Shown here: piece by piece, positions 7,993-16,094 of the stretch | Layout of the letters: the number at the start of each line of letters is the position of its first letter | How positions within the stretch are numbered: the stretch's first letter is position 1 | Source: Qipengyuania sp. | Lineage (GTDB): Bacteria; Pseudomonadota; Alphaproteobacteria; Sphingomonadales; Sphingomonadaceae | NCBI GenBank assembly: GCA_019745075.1 | Contig: JAIETR010000003.1 | Span: 62,001-126,000 of the forward strand | Length of the DNA stretch: 64,000 nt | Direction: 5' to 3' | The notes under the pieces: generated by a model | Database searches by the model: none | What the model was told of the DNA's origin: nothing | What the model saw: only the letters and a program-made list of their open reading frames with translations | Translations under genes and position numbers: made by a program

Positions 7993-8556
7993 TCAGTTGG
8001 CCTTGCCGACGTAGGCCTGTTCGTAAACGTCGACCACGATGCGCGTGCCGCTGGCGATATGCGGCGGCACCATGATGCGCACGCCGTTGTCGAGCACGGC
8101 CGGCTTGAAGCTGGACGATGCGGTCTGCCCCTTCACCACCGCATCGGCCTCGACGATGGTGGCCTCGACCTGCGCGGGGAGCTCGACCGAGATCGGCTTC
8201 TCGTCCCACAGCTCGAGCATCACCTGCATCCCGTCCTGCAGAAACGGGCGCGCATCGCCGAGAAGGTCCGAGGGCAGCGTGATCTGCTCGTAGGTGTCCT
8301 GATCCATGAACACCAGCATGGAGCCGTCCTCGTAAAGGAACTGGTAGTCCTTGGTGTCGAGGCGCACGCGCTCGACGGTGTCGGCGCTGCGGAAGCGGAC
8401 ATTGGTCTTGCGCCCGTCCTGGAGGTTCTTCATCTCGACCTGCATATAGGCGCCGCCCTTGCCGGGCTGGGTATGCTGAATCTTGGCGACCTTCCAGATG
8501 CCGCCTTCGTATTCGAGAATATTGCCGGGACGGATGTCCACGCCTGAGATCTTCAT
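7993..8556 (-). CDS. efp: Translation elongation factor P (187 aa)
   Basis: The three-domain ribosome-binding protein that relieves stalling at polyproline. The sequence runs [20 protein letters not shown], with the modifiable lysine in [10 protein letters not shown] at residue 33, and the C-terminal signature [20 protein letters not shown]. The length is standard for the family. It is the first gene of an operon with the 115-residue gene and suhB. The modification enzyme type cannot be decided from this window. Confidence 0.97.
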   Translation of the reverse strand: MKISGVDIRPGNILEYEGGIWKVAKIQHTQPGKGGAYMQVEMKNLQDGRKTNVRFRSADTVERVRLDTKDYQFLYEDGSMLVFMDQDTYEQITLPSDLLGDARPFLQDGMQVMLELWDEKPISVELPAQVEATIVEADAVVKGQTASSSFKPAVLDNGVRIMVPPHIASGTRIVVDVYEQAYVGKAN

Positions 8557-8677
8557 GGGATCGGGTGCCTTGGTGAAAGAGCGAGGCGGGGAGCACGCCC
8601 GCGCCGGTTGCGCGGCGGCGCTTAGCGGCTCGGTCGGCTTCGGGCAAGGTGGCTGGTCCAGGCGGGCTTTAAGGATT

Positions 8678-9052
8678 ATGCGCCGCGCCATGATCAGGCC
8701 CGCCCTCGCCCTCGTTCTCGCCGTTTTGCCGGTCTTTGCCGGACAAGCCGCCGGCGATCTCGATGTGCTGCCGCAGGGGCGGTATGGCTGCTGGACGGCG
8801 GGCGTCGCCACCGGGCCGGCGCTGATCGACCATCCCGAGCGCGGCTTCGCCATCGTGCGCGGCTCCAGCTATCGCAACGCGGCGGGGTCCGGCACCTATC
8901 TGCTGGTGAGCGACCTGCTGACCTTCACGCGCGGCCCGTTGAAGGATTTGCGGCTGCGTCGGAATCGGGACGGCTACTGGCAGCAGATCGCGCGCGACGG
9001 CGAGCTCGAACCACTGAAATGCAGCCGGGTGGGAGCGATTCTCTCCGCCTAG
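8678..9052 (+). CDS. Secreted hypothetical protein (124 aa)
   Basis: A signal peptide ([20 protein letters not shown]) is followed by a small mature domain with [20 protein letters not shown], where the Cys may pair with a late Cys in PLKCSRVGA. The start is ATG 8678 (MRRAM...) or ATG 8690 (MIRP...). AAGGA lies close to the first and far from the second, so the choice is uncertain. It is divergent from efp. No domain was recognised; the Trp/Tyr-rich core suggests a small beta fold in the periplasm. Confidence 0.65.
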   Translation: MRRAMIRPALALVLAVLPVFAGQAAGDLDVLPQGRYGCWTAGVATGPALIDHPERGFAIVRGSSYRNAAGSGTYLLVSDLLTFTRGPLKDLRLRRNRDGYWQQIARDGELEPLKCSRVGAILSA

Positions 9053-9112
9053 CGGGGCCGCCCGGTCAGCAATGGATAGGGATCGATGCGGTTCCGCGGC
9101 GATGTTTCCGCG

Positions 9113-9772
9113 TCAGGGGGGCCCGCCGGCGGCGATGGCGCGGTGGAATGACGCGACCGCCTCGGCTTCATCGTCGGCCCAGATCGCGCCCGACACCGCG
9201 AGGAAATCGGCGCCGGCGCTCACCAGCGGGGCGCAGTTGGCGGGGGTGATCCCGCCGATCGCGACGCAGGGGATTTCGAACAACCGCTGCCACCAGGCGA
9301 GGATTTCGGGCCCTGGACGATCCTGGGGCCGGTGCTCGCTATCCTTGGTGCCGCTGGGGAAGAACGAACCGAAGGCGACATAGTCCGCCCCCGCCTCGCC
9401 CGCTTCCATCGCCAGGTGGCGGCTGGCGTGGCAGGTCACGCCGATCTGCGCCTCGCGGCCCAGAGCTTCGCGCGCCTCGCGCACATCACCGTCGTCCTGC
9501 CCCAGATGCACGCCGTCGGCCTTGAGCCGCCTGGCCAGCGAAACGCTGTCGTTGACAATGAAGGCGCAGTCGCGCGCGGCGCAGATCTCCTGCAAGGGCG
9601 CCGCGAGCCGCGCCGCTTCGTGCTCGTCGACACCCTTGACCCGGAACTGGAAGGCCGCGACCGGGCCCGCCGCGAGCGCGCGCTCGAGCCGTTCGGAGAA
9701 AGCCCCCGCGACATCGAGCGGGGAGATCAGGTAGAGCTGGCAGTCGATCATCCGAGGCGCGGTAACGCCCAT
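9113..9772 (-). CDS. thiE: Thiamine phosphate synthase (219 aa)
   Basis: The TIM-barrel enzyme joins HMP-pyrophosphate and thiazole phosphate to give thiamine phosphate. Visible motifs are AFQFRVKG, CAFIVNDSVSLARRLKADGV (phosphate and pyrimidine contacts), HLGQDDGDV, GVTCHASRH, GADYVAFGSFFPSGTK and VAIGGITPANCAPLVSAGAD. Length and motif order fit ThiE. ATG 9772 gives MGVTAPRMIDCQLYLIS; a second ATG at 9751 (MIDCQ) is equally plausible, as neither has a strong ribosome site. It stands alone here, facing a lipoprotein gene. Confidence 0.92.
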   Translation of the reverse strand: MGVTAPRMIDCQLYLISPLDVAGAFSERLERALAAGPVAAFQFRVKGVDEHEAARLAAPLQEICAARDCAFIVNDSVSLARRLKADGVHLGQDDGDVREAREALGREAQIGVTCHASRHLAMEAGEAGADYVAFGSFFPSGTKDSEHRPQDRPGPEILAWWQRLFEIPCVAIGGITPANCAPLVSAGADFLAVSGAIWADDEAEAVASFHRAIAAGGPP

Positions 9773-9811
9773 TCAGGCAACCGCAAGCGCGGCGCGCGCG
9801 TTACTCCGCGC

Positions 9812-10207
9812 ATGAGAGCCCTCGCCGCCCTGTGCGCTCCCGCCGTGCTCGCCGCCTGCGTCGTCGTTCCGCCGCCCGACAGCACCCCGCCCGCTCCGCC
9901 AGGCAGCGCGGTCATGCTGGGCCAGAAGGTTCGTGTCGGCGAGTTGACCGTCACACCCATCGATGTGGTCGAGGACAGCCGCTGCCCCACCGGCGTTCGT
10001 TGCGTGTGGGCCGGTCGGCTGGTGGTGCGCACCCGGATAGACGGCCGGACCGGAGGAGAACCCTGGCGCGACACGGCCGATCTGCGGCTCGGCGAAACCT
10101 ATGGTGCTCGCGGCAAGCTCATCGCGCTGGTCTCGGGCGAGCCCGGCAAGACCGCCGAGCGCGAAACCCCGCCCGGGGAATATCGCTTCACCTACGAGGC
10201 GCGGTAG
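9812..10207 (+). CDS. Putative lipoprotein (131 aa)
   Basis: The N-terminus MRALAALCAPAVLAACVVVP has a lipobox LAAC with the modified Cys at 16, followed by a Pro-rich linker. The mature part contains DSRCPTGVRCVWAGRLVVRT, a two-Cys motif seen in small exported proteins of sphingomonads, then a C-terminal beta-rich region ending EYRFTYEAR. It should be anchored in the cell envelope. Function unknown. It starts 40 bases from the divergent thiE start. Confidence 0.8.
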   Translation: MRALAALCAPAVLAACVVVPPPDSTPPAPPGSAVMLGQKVRVGELTVTPIDVVEDSRCPTGVRCVWAGRLVVRTRIDGRTGGEPWRDTADLRLGETYGARGKLIALVSGEPGKTAERETPPGEYRFTYEAR

Positions 10208-10359
10208 TATCTCGACTTCGGCGCTGCGCGCCTCCGCTCGATACGAACGGGACTTGGAATACAAAATCCGTTCGTGTCGAGCAGCGAGCCGCGGGCTCGC
10301 GCCCGTCGAGACACGCTGGCGCGGCGTCAGGGTATCTCGACTTCGCTGGATACGAACGG
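10206..10359. repeat. Cluster of CGAACGG/TCTCGACTTCG palindrome arms
   Basis: Three partial copies of the palindrome found at 14993 and 22577 lie in a row: about 10206-10249, 10267-10317 and 10330-10359. Each carries arms of the type TCTCGACTTCG and CGAACGG in inverted pairs. They fill the gap between the convergent lipoprotein and aldolase genes. Confidence 0.65.
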
Positions 10360-10375
10360 GGGTTGGGTCAGCAGG

Positions 10376-11263
10376 TTAGCGCACGCTCGCCGCGTGGATC
10401 TGGTCGATGGCGGCGCCGAGCGTGCCGTCGAACTCCTCGTCGCTCTGCTGGTGGCGCAGGTCCTGGAGCAGGCCGCGGCTGAAGCTCGCGATCATCCCGG
10501 GGTTCTGGGCGAGCTTCGCGCAGGCCTCGTCGGTCGAATAGCCGCCCGAGAGAGCCACCACGCGCAGCACTTTGGGATGCGCGATCAGCGGGGCATACAA
10601 GCCGGCCTGGGCGGGGATCGAGAGCTTGAGCATGACCTCTTCGCCCTCGCCCAAGGTGCCGAGATGGCGGGTGATGCTGTCGAACAGGATGCGTTCGCCG
10701 GCCGCGCGGTCGGAGGCGTGAATGTCGTATTCGGGCTCGAGGATCGGGACAAGGCCCGTGCCCTGGATGCGCTTCCCTTCCGCGAACTGCTGGTCGACGA
10801 TCGCCTCGATGCCGGCGGCGTTGGCGCTCTTGATCACGCTGCGCATCTTGGTGCCGAACACGCCCTTGGCGCGCGCGCGCTCGCACAGCGCCTCGAGCCC
10901 GGCGTTGGGCTTCATCAGCTGGACCCCGGCAGCCTCGTCCTCGAGCCCCTTGTCGACCTTGAGAAACGGCACCACGCCGCGCTCGGCGAGGCGGGCCGGC
11001 ACGCTCTTGCCGCCGCTCTCGCCGTCCATGGTCTTTTCGAACAGGATCGCGCCGATGACCTTGCCATTGCCGAAGCAGGGGCTCTCGATGATGCGCTGGC
11101 GCATCGCGTGGATGAGCGCGAACATCGCCTCCTCGTCCTCCCAGGCGCCTTCCGCGATCCCGTAACCCTTGAGCGCCTTGGGCGTTGAGCCGCCCGACTG
11201 GTCGAGCGCGGCGATAAAACCTTCGCCGGTGGCGACGCGCCGGCGCATGTCTTGGAAATTCAT
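10376..11263 (-). CDS. fda: Fructose-bisphosphate aldolase class I (295 aa)
   Basis: Reversible cleavage of fructose-1,6-bisphosphate to dihydroxyacetone phosphate and glyceraldehyde-3-phosphate. The protein is the short bacterial class I form: AALDQSGGSTPKALKGYG near the start, MKPNAGLEAL, GTKMRSVIKSA, LVPILEPEYDIHA, the candidate Schiff-base lysine 213 in VMLKLSIPAQAG, and ALSGGYSTDEAC. The start is ATG 11263 (MNFQDMRRRV) with GAGGAA upstream. It is on the same strand as the pgk-gap-tkt genes but separated from them by the porin-like gene. Confidence 0.95.
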   Translation of the reverse strand: MNFQDMRRRVATGEGFIAALDQSGGSTPKALKGYGIAEGAWEDEEAMFALIHAMRQRIIESPCFGNGKVIGAILFEKTMDGESGGKSVPARLAERGVVPFLKVDKGLEDEAAGVQLMKPNAGLEALCERARAKGVFGTKMRSVIKSANAAGIEAIVDQQFAEGKRIQGTGLVPILEPEYDIHASDRAAGERILFDSITRHLGTLGEGEEVMLKLSIPAQAGLYAPLIAHPKVLRVVALSGGYSTDEACAKLAQNPGMIASFSRGLLQDLRHQQSDEEFDGTLGAAIDQIHAASVR

Positions 11264-11623
11264 CCGATTCCTCGTGTGGTGCGGTTGTATGCGGGGCCGC
11301 TTAACGGCGTGTCGGCGGCGGGGCAACCGGGTGCCCGGCGATGTCCCGCGACGCGCCACTTCGGACAGGACCCTGCCGCTCAATCGGCGGTCAGGTTGAG
11401 CGCGACCAAAATGCGCCTGCCCGGGCCGCGAAACGGCTGCGCCGCATTCGCCAGCCACGCCTGGAACACCATCTGCAGCCCGGTGCTGACGGGATGAAGG
11501 GCTCGACCCGCTGCTCGCCGCCGTCGGTTTCGCGGAGGCGGAGGGGCGGGGCGTTCACCCGGCCTGCGGTATCCGGGGGTCGAGCACAAGCAGCTCACCG
11601 CAAGCGCGGGATCCGCGTCGCCG
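11264..11623. other. Gap with a possible decayed receptor fragment
   Basis: On the reverse strand one frame reads NAPPLRLRETDGGEQRVEPF and the next frame reads GLQMVFQAWLANAAQPFRGP to GRRILVALNLTAD before a TGA at 11380. The two pieces abut in different frames and look like the last strands of an outer-membrane receptor (TonB-dependent type). No intact gene is present. The rest of the gap (11264-11379, promoter side of the aldolase gene) shows nothing clear. Confidence 0.2.
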
Positions 11624-13072
11624 TCAGTGGATCTCTTCCCGATACGCCAGCACCGGCAGGAAAGATCGCTCGTTGTGCGGACCGAGCACAATGTTCCATT
11701 GCAGGAGCGCCTCGAAGCCGCGAAGCTTCAGGCCGGACTCGTCGGGATCACGGTCGATGTACCGTCCCTGCAGCTGGATGCGTGAGTGGGGGGTAAAATA
11801 CCAGGAGTAATTCGTGGAGTAGGCCTTCGCCGTTTTCGAGCGGTCTAGAGCGCCTTGCGTATACTCCAGACCGACCGCGAGGTGGTGTGAAGGAAAGAAC
11901 TGATAATCGGCCAACATCCACCCGCCGATTGCTTTGTTAGTTTGCCTATAGTTTTCGCCCGTTATATTGTCAGCAAAGGGATTACTCTGACGGCTACTGA
12001 ATAGTAGCTCGGAGAAAAGCGAGAATCGTGAAGGATAGTCGTACCCGCCATTGAAAGTCGGATCGATGAAGAGGTTGAAGTGCGCCGCCGCGCCACTGGA
12101 GGATAAGCGCCCAAGTTTGTCGGACTTGCCCGTGTAGGCGCTCAGGCCCGTTTGGAGGCCGAAGTGGGCCGTTTGGAAGCCGTATTCTACCTTGCCGGCG
12201 ACCGGCTTGGTGCGGTTATTCCGACCTGAGAAGACGACCTCGTTGTCACCGTTCCAGATCGAACCACTGAAGGCGAGCCGGTGGCCAGGGGCAAGCTGGA
12301 AGCGCTTGCCGATCGTCACGGCTCCTTCGCGCAGCTGCTGGTCGCCGAAAAATTCCGTGATCGGCAGCGGCAGAGAAACCTGGGGACGCTCGGGCTCATG
12401 GATTGTGTTTAGCCAGCCGAACTCGACCCGGTAAAACCCGGCTCGGAGCCGGAAATCCCCCGGAAGCCTAGCCGTGGCAGTGGCCTCCTCCAGCGTCACC
12501 ACTCCGCCGTCGGGGCGAGTCAGAAAGATCGAGCCATACAGCCAGGGCGTGACTTGAGCTTCCGCAGCGAGCTCGACCTCGCGGGCGATGAGCTGCCGCT
12601 GTTCCCCGCGAAAGCCAAAGTTGCGGTACGCGCCAAGAAGGTCAAAGTTCGCCCCGACGCGCACGTGGGGTCCGTCGTCGTGCCCGAGCTGGAGACCAGG
12701 TTCCGCATCCACGATTGCGGGAACGCCAGCAGCCATACTGCGGGACTCGGATGCGCCCGCTGGTTGCGCCTCGCCAAGCGTCGGTGGGGTTGCGGTCGAC
12801 GGCGTCTGAACCGAGGCCGTCTCGGGCGGTTTGCCCTCTGGCGAGCGCTCGATATCCCGCAAGCGCTTTTCCAGCCCCTCCATCCGGCGGCGCATGTCCT
12901 CCAGTTCGCGCTTGAGTGCTTCGGGATCCTGCGCGCCACTAGCTGACGAAGTGTGTAATACGCTGGCTCCGACGCTGGGCGGCGCGCCCGATGCGGTCTG
13001 CGCCGCCACCGCGGTCCCCAGGTTGAGGCAGGCAAGGCCTGCCGTAGCAAGTAGGATAGGGCTGTCGAGCAT
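11624..13072 (-). CDS. Porin-like outer-membrane beta-barrel protein with coiled-coil N-terminus (482 aa)
   Basis: A signal peptide (MLDSPILLATAGLACLNLGT, cut near AVAAQ) is followed by a short heptad region (LKRELEDMRRRMEGLEKRL) and a Pro/Thr linker. A long aromatic-rich beta region follows with barrel-like strands such as FRLRAGFYRVEFGWLNTIHE, HHLAVGLEYTQGAL and STNYSWYFTPHSRIQLQGRY. The layout resembles coiled-coil-bearing porins of the phosphate-selective porin type; the substrate is unknown. The start is ATG 13072; an open frame continues to 13135 without a better signal peptide. The middle of the gene (about 11800-12200) is clearly less GC-rich than its neighbours, which suggests transfer. 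Confidence 0.75.
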   Translation of the reverse strand: MLDSPILLATAGLACLNLGTAVAAQTASGAPPSVGASVLHTSSASGAQDPEALKRELEDMRRRMEGLEKRLRDIERSPEGKPPETASVQTPSTATPPTLGEAQPAGASESRSMAAGVPAIVDAEPGLQLGHDDGPHVRVGANFDLLGAYRNFGFRGEQRQLIAREVELAAEAQVTPWLYGSIFLTRPDGGVVTLEEATATARLPGDFRLRAGFYRVEFGWLNTIHEPERPQVSLPLPITEFFGDQQLREGAVTIGKRFQLAPGHRLAFSGSIWNGDNEVVFSGRNNRTKPVAGKVEYGFQTAHFGLQTGLSAYTGKSDKLGRLSSSGAAAHFNLFIDPTFNGGYDYPSRFSLFSELLFSSRQSNPFADNITGENYRQTNKAIGGWMLADYQFFPSHHLAVGLEYTQGALDRSKTAKAYSTNYSWYFTPHSRIQLQGRYIDRDPDESGLKLRGFEALLQWNIVLGPHNERSFLPVLAYREEIH

Positions 13073-13109
13073 GTGAAGACGCGGCTTTGTACAGTTGAGT
13101 GAAATGATG

Positions 13110-13349
13110 TTATATTGTCGCACTGTAAGCTGCAACTGGGTTCGTGTCCATGAGGATCGGCTGAGCGCCGTTCCCGCTGCGCGGGACGATGGCTTGTGTC
13201 CGTCCCATCACAAGCCCACCCTTGCGAGGGTAGGCAAACCCTGCCTCGATAGTGACCTTCGAGCGGGCGATGCCGGCCTGCTCGCGCTCACGCTCCGCCA
13301 TCTTCTCGATCGCCGGCGGGGTCGAGAAGATCCGCCGCACTTCCGCCAT
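13110..13349 (-). CDS. Possible small protein coupled to the thioesterase gene (79 aa)
   Basis: ATG 13349 overlaps the TGA of the thioesterase gene (TGATG), and the frame [20 protein letters not shown] runs to 13110. The first 45 residues look like a plausible charged helical protein. The second half (from about RTQAIVPRSGN) is translated from repeat-like intergenic sequence, so the true end or reality is doubtful. No domain recognised. Confidence 0.3.
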   Translation of the reverse strand: MAEVRRIFSTPPAIEKMAEREREQAGIARSKVTIEAGFAYPRKGGLVMGRTQAIVPRSGNGAQPILMDTNPVAAYSATI

Positions 13350-13780
13350 CACGCGCGCCCGGAAACCTTGCGGATGATGCCGGTGAAGCTGAGCGCAGGG
13401 ACGCCGTCGGCGGTGATCAGGCCGCGCACGAACACGGTCTTGCCGCCGCCGCGGGTGACCTCTCCGCGAGCCTCGATCCGTTGGCCCACGGTGGCTGCGG
13501 TGAGGAAATCGCCCGACAGGTTGACCGTCACGCCCCAGCTGCCCGCCATCTCCCCATGGGCGATCGAGAACAGGGCGAAGTCGGCGAAGGTCATCAGGCA
13601 GCCGCCGTGCATGAACCCGCCGCCGTTCATGTGGCGGGGTTCGGCGCGGAAGGCGCATACCGCCGCACCGTCCTCCTCCTCGCGATAGTAGAACGGGCCG
13701 GCGCGAGTCTCGAACGCGTCGTGCGCCCAGTTCTTCCACCCAGCGAATTCGCCCTCGGTGACGAGCGTCGGCCCGCTCAC
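13349..13780 (-). CDS. PaaI-type hotdog thioesterase (143 aa)
   Basis: A single hotdog domain with the core helix signature [20 protein letters not shown] and a strand segment [15 protein letters not shown], typical of acyl-CoA thioesterases of the PaaI/YbgC group. The start is GTG 13780, which overlaps the pgk stop (GTGA), so translation is coupled to pgk. Open frame further upstream lies inside pgk and is not coding. The substrate is not predictable. Confidence 0.85.
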   Translation of the reverse strand: MSGPTLVTEGEFAGWKNWAHDAFETRAGPFYYREEEDGAAVCAFRAEPRHMNGGGFMHGGCLMTFADFALFSIAHGEMAGSWGVTVNLSGDFLTAATVGQRIEARGEVTRGGGKTVFVRGLITADGVPALSFTGIIRKVSGRA

Positions 13781-14979
13781 CGCGTCAACGCCGCCACGCC
13801 GGGCAGCTCGCGACCTTCCATCCATTCGAGGAAAGCGCCGCCCGCGGTTGAAACATAGGTGAAATCCCGCGCCACGCCGGCGTGAGCCAGTGCCGCCACC
13901 GTGTCGCCGCCGCCGGCCACCGACGTCAGCGAGCCTTCCTGCGTCAGCGCCGCAGCGGTCCTGGCCAGCGCCACCGTGGCGGCATCGAAGGGCGGCGTCT
14001 CGAAGGCGCCGAGCGGGCCGTTCCACACCAACGTGCGGCAGGTTTTCAGGACATCGCCCAATGCCTCGACCGCCCGTGGGCCGATATCGAGGATCATCTC
14101 GTCGGCGGCGACCTCGTGCACATTGGCGGTGCGAAGGCTCGCCGGATTGGCGGCGAACTCCTTCGCCACAACGACGTCATAGGGCAGATGGACCGTGCAG
14201 CCGGCGTGCTCGGCCTCGTCCATGATGCGGTTGGCGGTGGCGGCCAGATCGTGCTCGGCGAGCGACTTGCCGACATCCACTCCGCGCGCGGCGAGGAAGG
14301 TGTTGGCCATGCCGCCACCGATGATGAGGTGCTGGACCTGTTTGACCAGGTGCTGGAGCACATCGAGCTTGGTCGAAACCTTGGCGCCGCCGACGACCGC
14401 GGCGACCGGCCGCTCGGGATTGCCGAGCGCGGCTTCGAGCGCCTTCAACTCGGCCTCCATCGCGCGGCCGGCGTATGACGGGAGGAAATGCGTCAGCCCC
14501 TCGGTGCTGGCATGCGCGCGATGCGCGGCGGAGAAGGCATCGTTGACATAGAAATCGCCATTGGCGGCGATGGCGCGCGCGAATTCGGGATCGTTCGCCT
14601 CCTCGCCCGGCCAGAAGCGGACATTGTCGAGCAGGCCGATGTCGCCGGGACGCAGGATGCCGAGCGACTGCTCGACCACCGGGCCGCCGACTTCGGAGAC
14701 GAACATGATCTCGCGATCGAGCACCCGCTCGACATCGCCCTGCACCAAGCTGGTGCTCATCGTGGAGTGGCGCTGGCCCTTGGGCCGGCCGAAATGCGCG
14801 AGCAGCAGCAGTTTGGCGCCGCGGTCGGCGAGTTCGAGGATGGTGGGCTTCACCGCCTCGACCCGCGTCACGTCGCTCGCGCGGCCCTCGTGCATCGGCA
14901 GGTTGAGATCGACGCGGACCAGCGCGGTCTGGCCGGTGAGGTCGGCGGGGAGATCGTCGAGGGTTTTGAAGCTGGGCAT
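13777..14979 (-). CDS. pgk: Phosphoglycerate kinase (400 aa)
   Basis: Transfers phosphate between 1,3-bisphosphoglycerate and ADP in glycolysis/gluconeogenesis. Motifs: [15 protein letters not shown] near the N-terminus, [70 protein letters not shown], and the nucleotide-site [11 protein letters not shown] with the [13 protein letters not shown] end. Full length. It lies behind gap and tkt on the same strand, separated from gap by a palindromic repeat, and is coupled to the thioesterase gene. Confidence 0.98.
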   Translation of the reverse strand: MPSFKTLDDLPADLTGQTALVRVDLNLPMHEGRASDVTRVEAVKPTILELADRGAKLLLLAHFGRPKGQRHSTMSTSLVQGDVERVLDREIMFVSEVGGPVVEQSLGILRPGDIGLLDNVRFWPGEEANDPEFARAIAANGDFYVNDAFSAAHRAHASTEGLTHFLPSYAGRAMEAELKALEAALGNPERPVAAVVGGAKVSTKLDVLQHLVKQVQHLIIGGGMANTFLAARGVDVGKSLAEHDLAATANRIMDEAEHAGCTVHLPYDVVVAKEFAANPASLRTANVHEVAADEMILDIGPRAVEALGDVLKTCRTLVWNGPLGAFETPPFDAATVALARTAAALTQEGSLTSVAGGGDTVAALAHAGVARDFTYVSTAGGAFLEWMEGRELPGVAALTR

Positions 14980-14992
14980 TGAGCAAACCTGT

Positions 14993-15059
14993 CCGTTCGG
15001 TTCGAGCGAAGTCGAGAACCGTCAGTGCAACGTGTCTCGACTTCGCTCGACACGAACGG
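14993..15059. repeat. Palindromic repeat between gap and pgk
   Basis: Arms CCGTTCGGTTCGAGCGAAGT... (from 14993) and ...CTTCGCTCGACACGAACGG (to 15059) are inverted copies with a short spacer. It is the same family as the element inside the E2 gene at 22577-22680 and the cluster at 10206-10359. It may attenuate or stabilise the mRNA between gap and pgk. Confidence 0.8.
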
Positions 15060-15071
15060 AATTTTGCCTCG

Positions 15072-16079
15072 TTAGAGCAACCCCGCCATCACCCCGGCGG
15101 TGTCGATCATGCGGTTCGAGAAGCCCCACTCGTTGTCGTACCAGCTCACCACGCGCACCAGCCTGCCTTCGAGCACCGCGGTTTCCAGAGAATCCACGGT
15201 AGAAGATGCCGGGTAGTGATTGAAATCGCTCGAGACCAGCGGCTGGTCGGTGTAGTCGAGCACGCCCTTGAGCTTGCCCTCCGAGGCCGCCTCGAGCGCG
15301 GCGTTGATCTCGTCGCGGGTGGTGTCGCGGCCGGGGGTGAAGACCAGATCGACCAGGCTGACATTGGGCGTCGGCACGCGCACGCTCGACCCGTCGAGCT
15401 TGCCCTTGAGCTCGGGCAGCACGAGGCCGACCGCGCGCGCCGCGCCGGTGGTGGTGGGAATCATGTTGAGCGCGCCGGCCCGGGCACGGCGCAGGTCCTT
15501 GTGGATCTGGTCGAGCATGCGCTGATCGTTGGTGTAGCTGTGGATCGTGGTCATGAAACCGCGCTCGATCCCGACCGCCTCGTGCAGCACCTTGGCGACC
15601 GGGGCGAGACAGTTGGTGGTGCAGCTGGCGTTGGAGACGATCGCATCCTCGGCGGTCAGGCTGTCCTGGTTGACGCCGAACACGATGGTCTTCGACACGC
15701 CGTCCGCGGGGGCGGAGATCAGCACGCGCTTGGCGCCGGCGGCGAGATGCGGGCGGCTGGCGGCGTCGGACTGGAAGAAGCCGGTGCATTCGAGCACGAT
15801 GTCGATGCCCTGCTCGCGGTGCGGCAGCTTGCCGGGGTCCTTCTCGGCGGTGACGCGGATGTCGCGGCCGTTGACCTGGAAGCTGTCGCCGTCGCTGGTG
15901 ACCTTGCCGGGGAAGCGGCCGTGGGTGCTGTCGAAGGCGAACAGCAGCGCATTGTCCTTGGGCGAGGCGAGGTCGTTGATGCCGACCAGTTCGAGATCGT
16001 GGTCGTCGCGCTCGAGAATCGCCCGCGCCACGAGGCGCCCGATGCGCCCGAAACCGTTGATTGCAACCTTCGTCGCCAT
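15072..16079 (-). CDS. gap: Glyceraldehyde-3-phosphate dehydrogenase, type I (335 aa)
   Basis: Oxidises glyceraldehyde-3-phosphate with phosphate and NAD. The sequence shows the Rossmann start [17 protein letters not shown], an acidic INDLAS at the end of the second strand that favours NAD, the catalytic Cys153 in [17 protein letters not shown], the partner His in [11 protein letters not shown], and the [12 protein letters not shown] signature. The length is standard. It lies 15 bases behind tkt on the same strand, so the two are probably co-transcribed. Confidence 0.98.
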   Translation of the reverse strand: MATKVAINGFGRIGRLVARAILERDDHDLELVGINDLASPKDNALLFAFDSTHGRFPGKVTSDGDSFQVNGRDIRVTAEKDPGKLPHREQGIDIVLECTGFFQSDAASRPHLAAGAKRVLISAPADGVSKTIVFGVNQDSLTAEDAIVSNASCTTNCLAPVAKVLHEAVGIERGFMTTIHSYTNDQRMLDQIHKDLRRARAGALNMIPTTTGAARAVGLVLPELKGKLDGSSVRVPTPNVSLVDLVFTPGRDTTRDEINAALEAASEGKLKGVLDYTDQPLVSSDFNHYPASSTVDSLETAVLEGRLVRVVSWYDNEWGFSNRMIDTAGVMAGLL

Positions 16080-16094
16080 CTGAAGTGTCTCCGT

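Noticed and set aside
13095-13125. AT-rich GATGTTATATTG upstream of the porin-like gene as a Zur box
   Set aside because: Only one half resembles TGTTATA; the other half is not an inverted copy, so it is not a convincing Zur palindrome.
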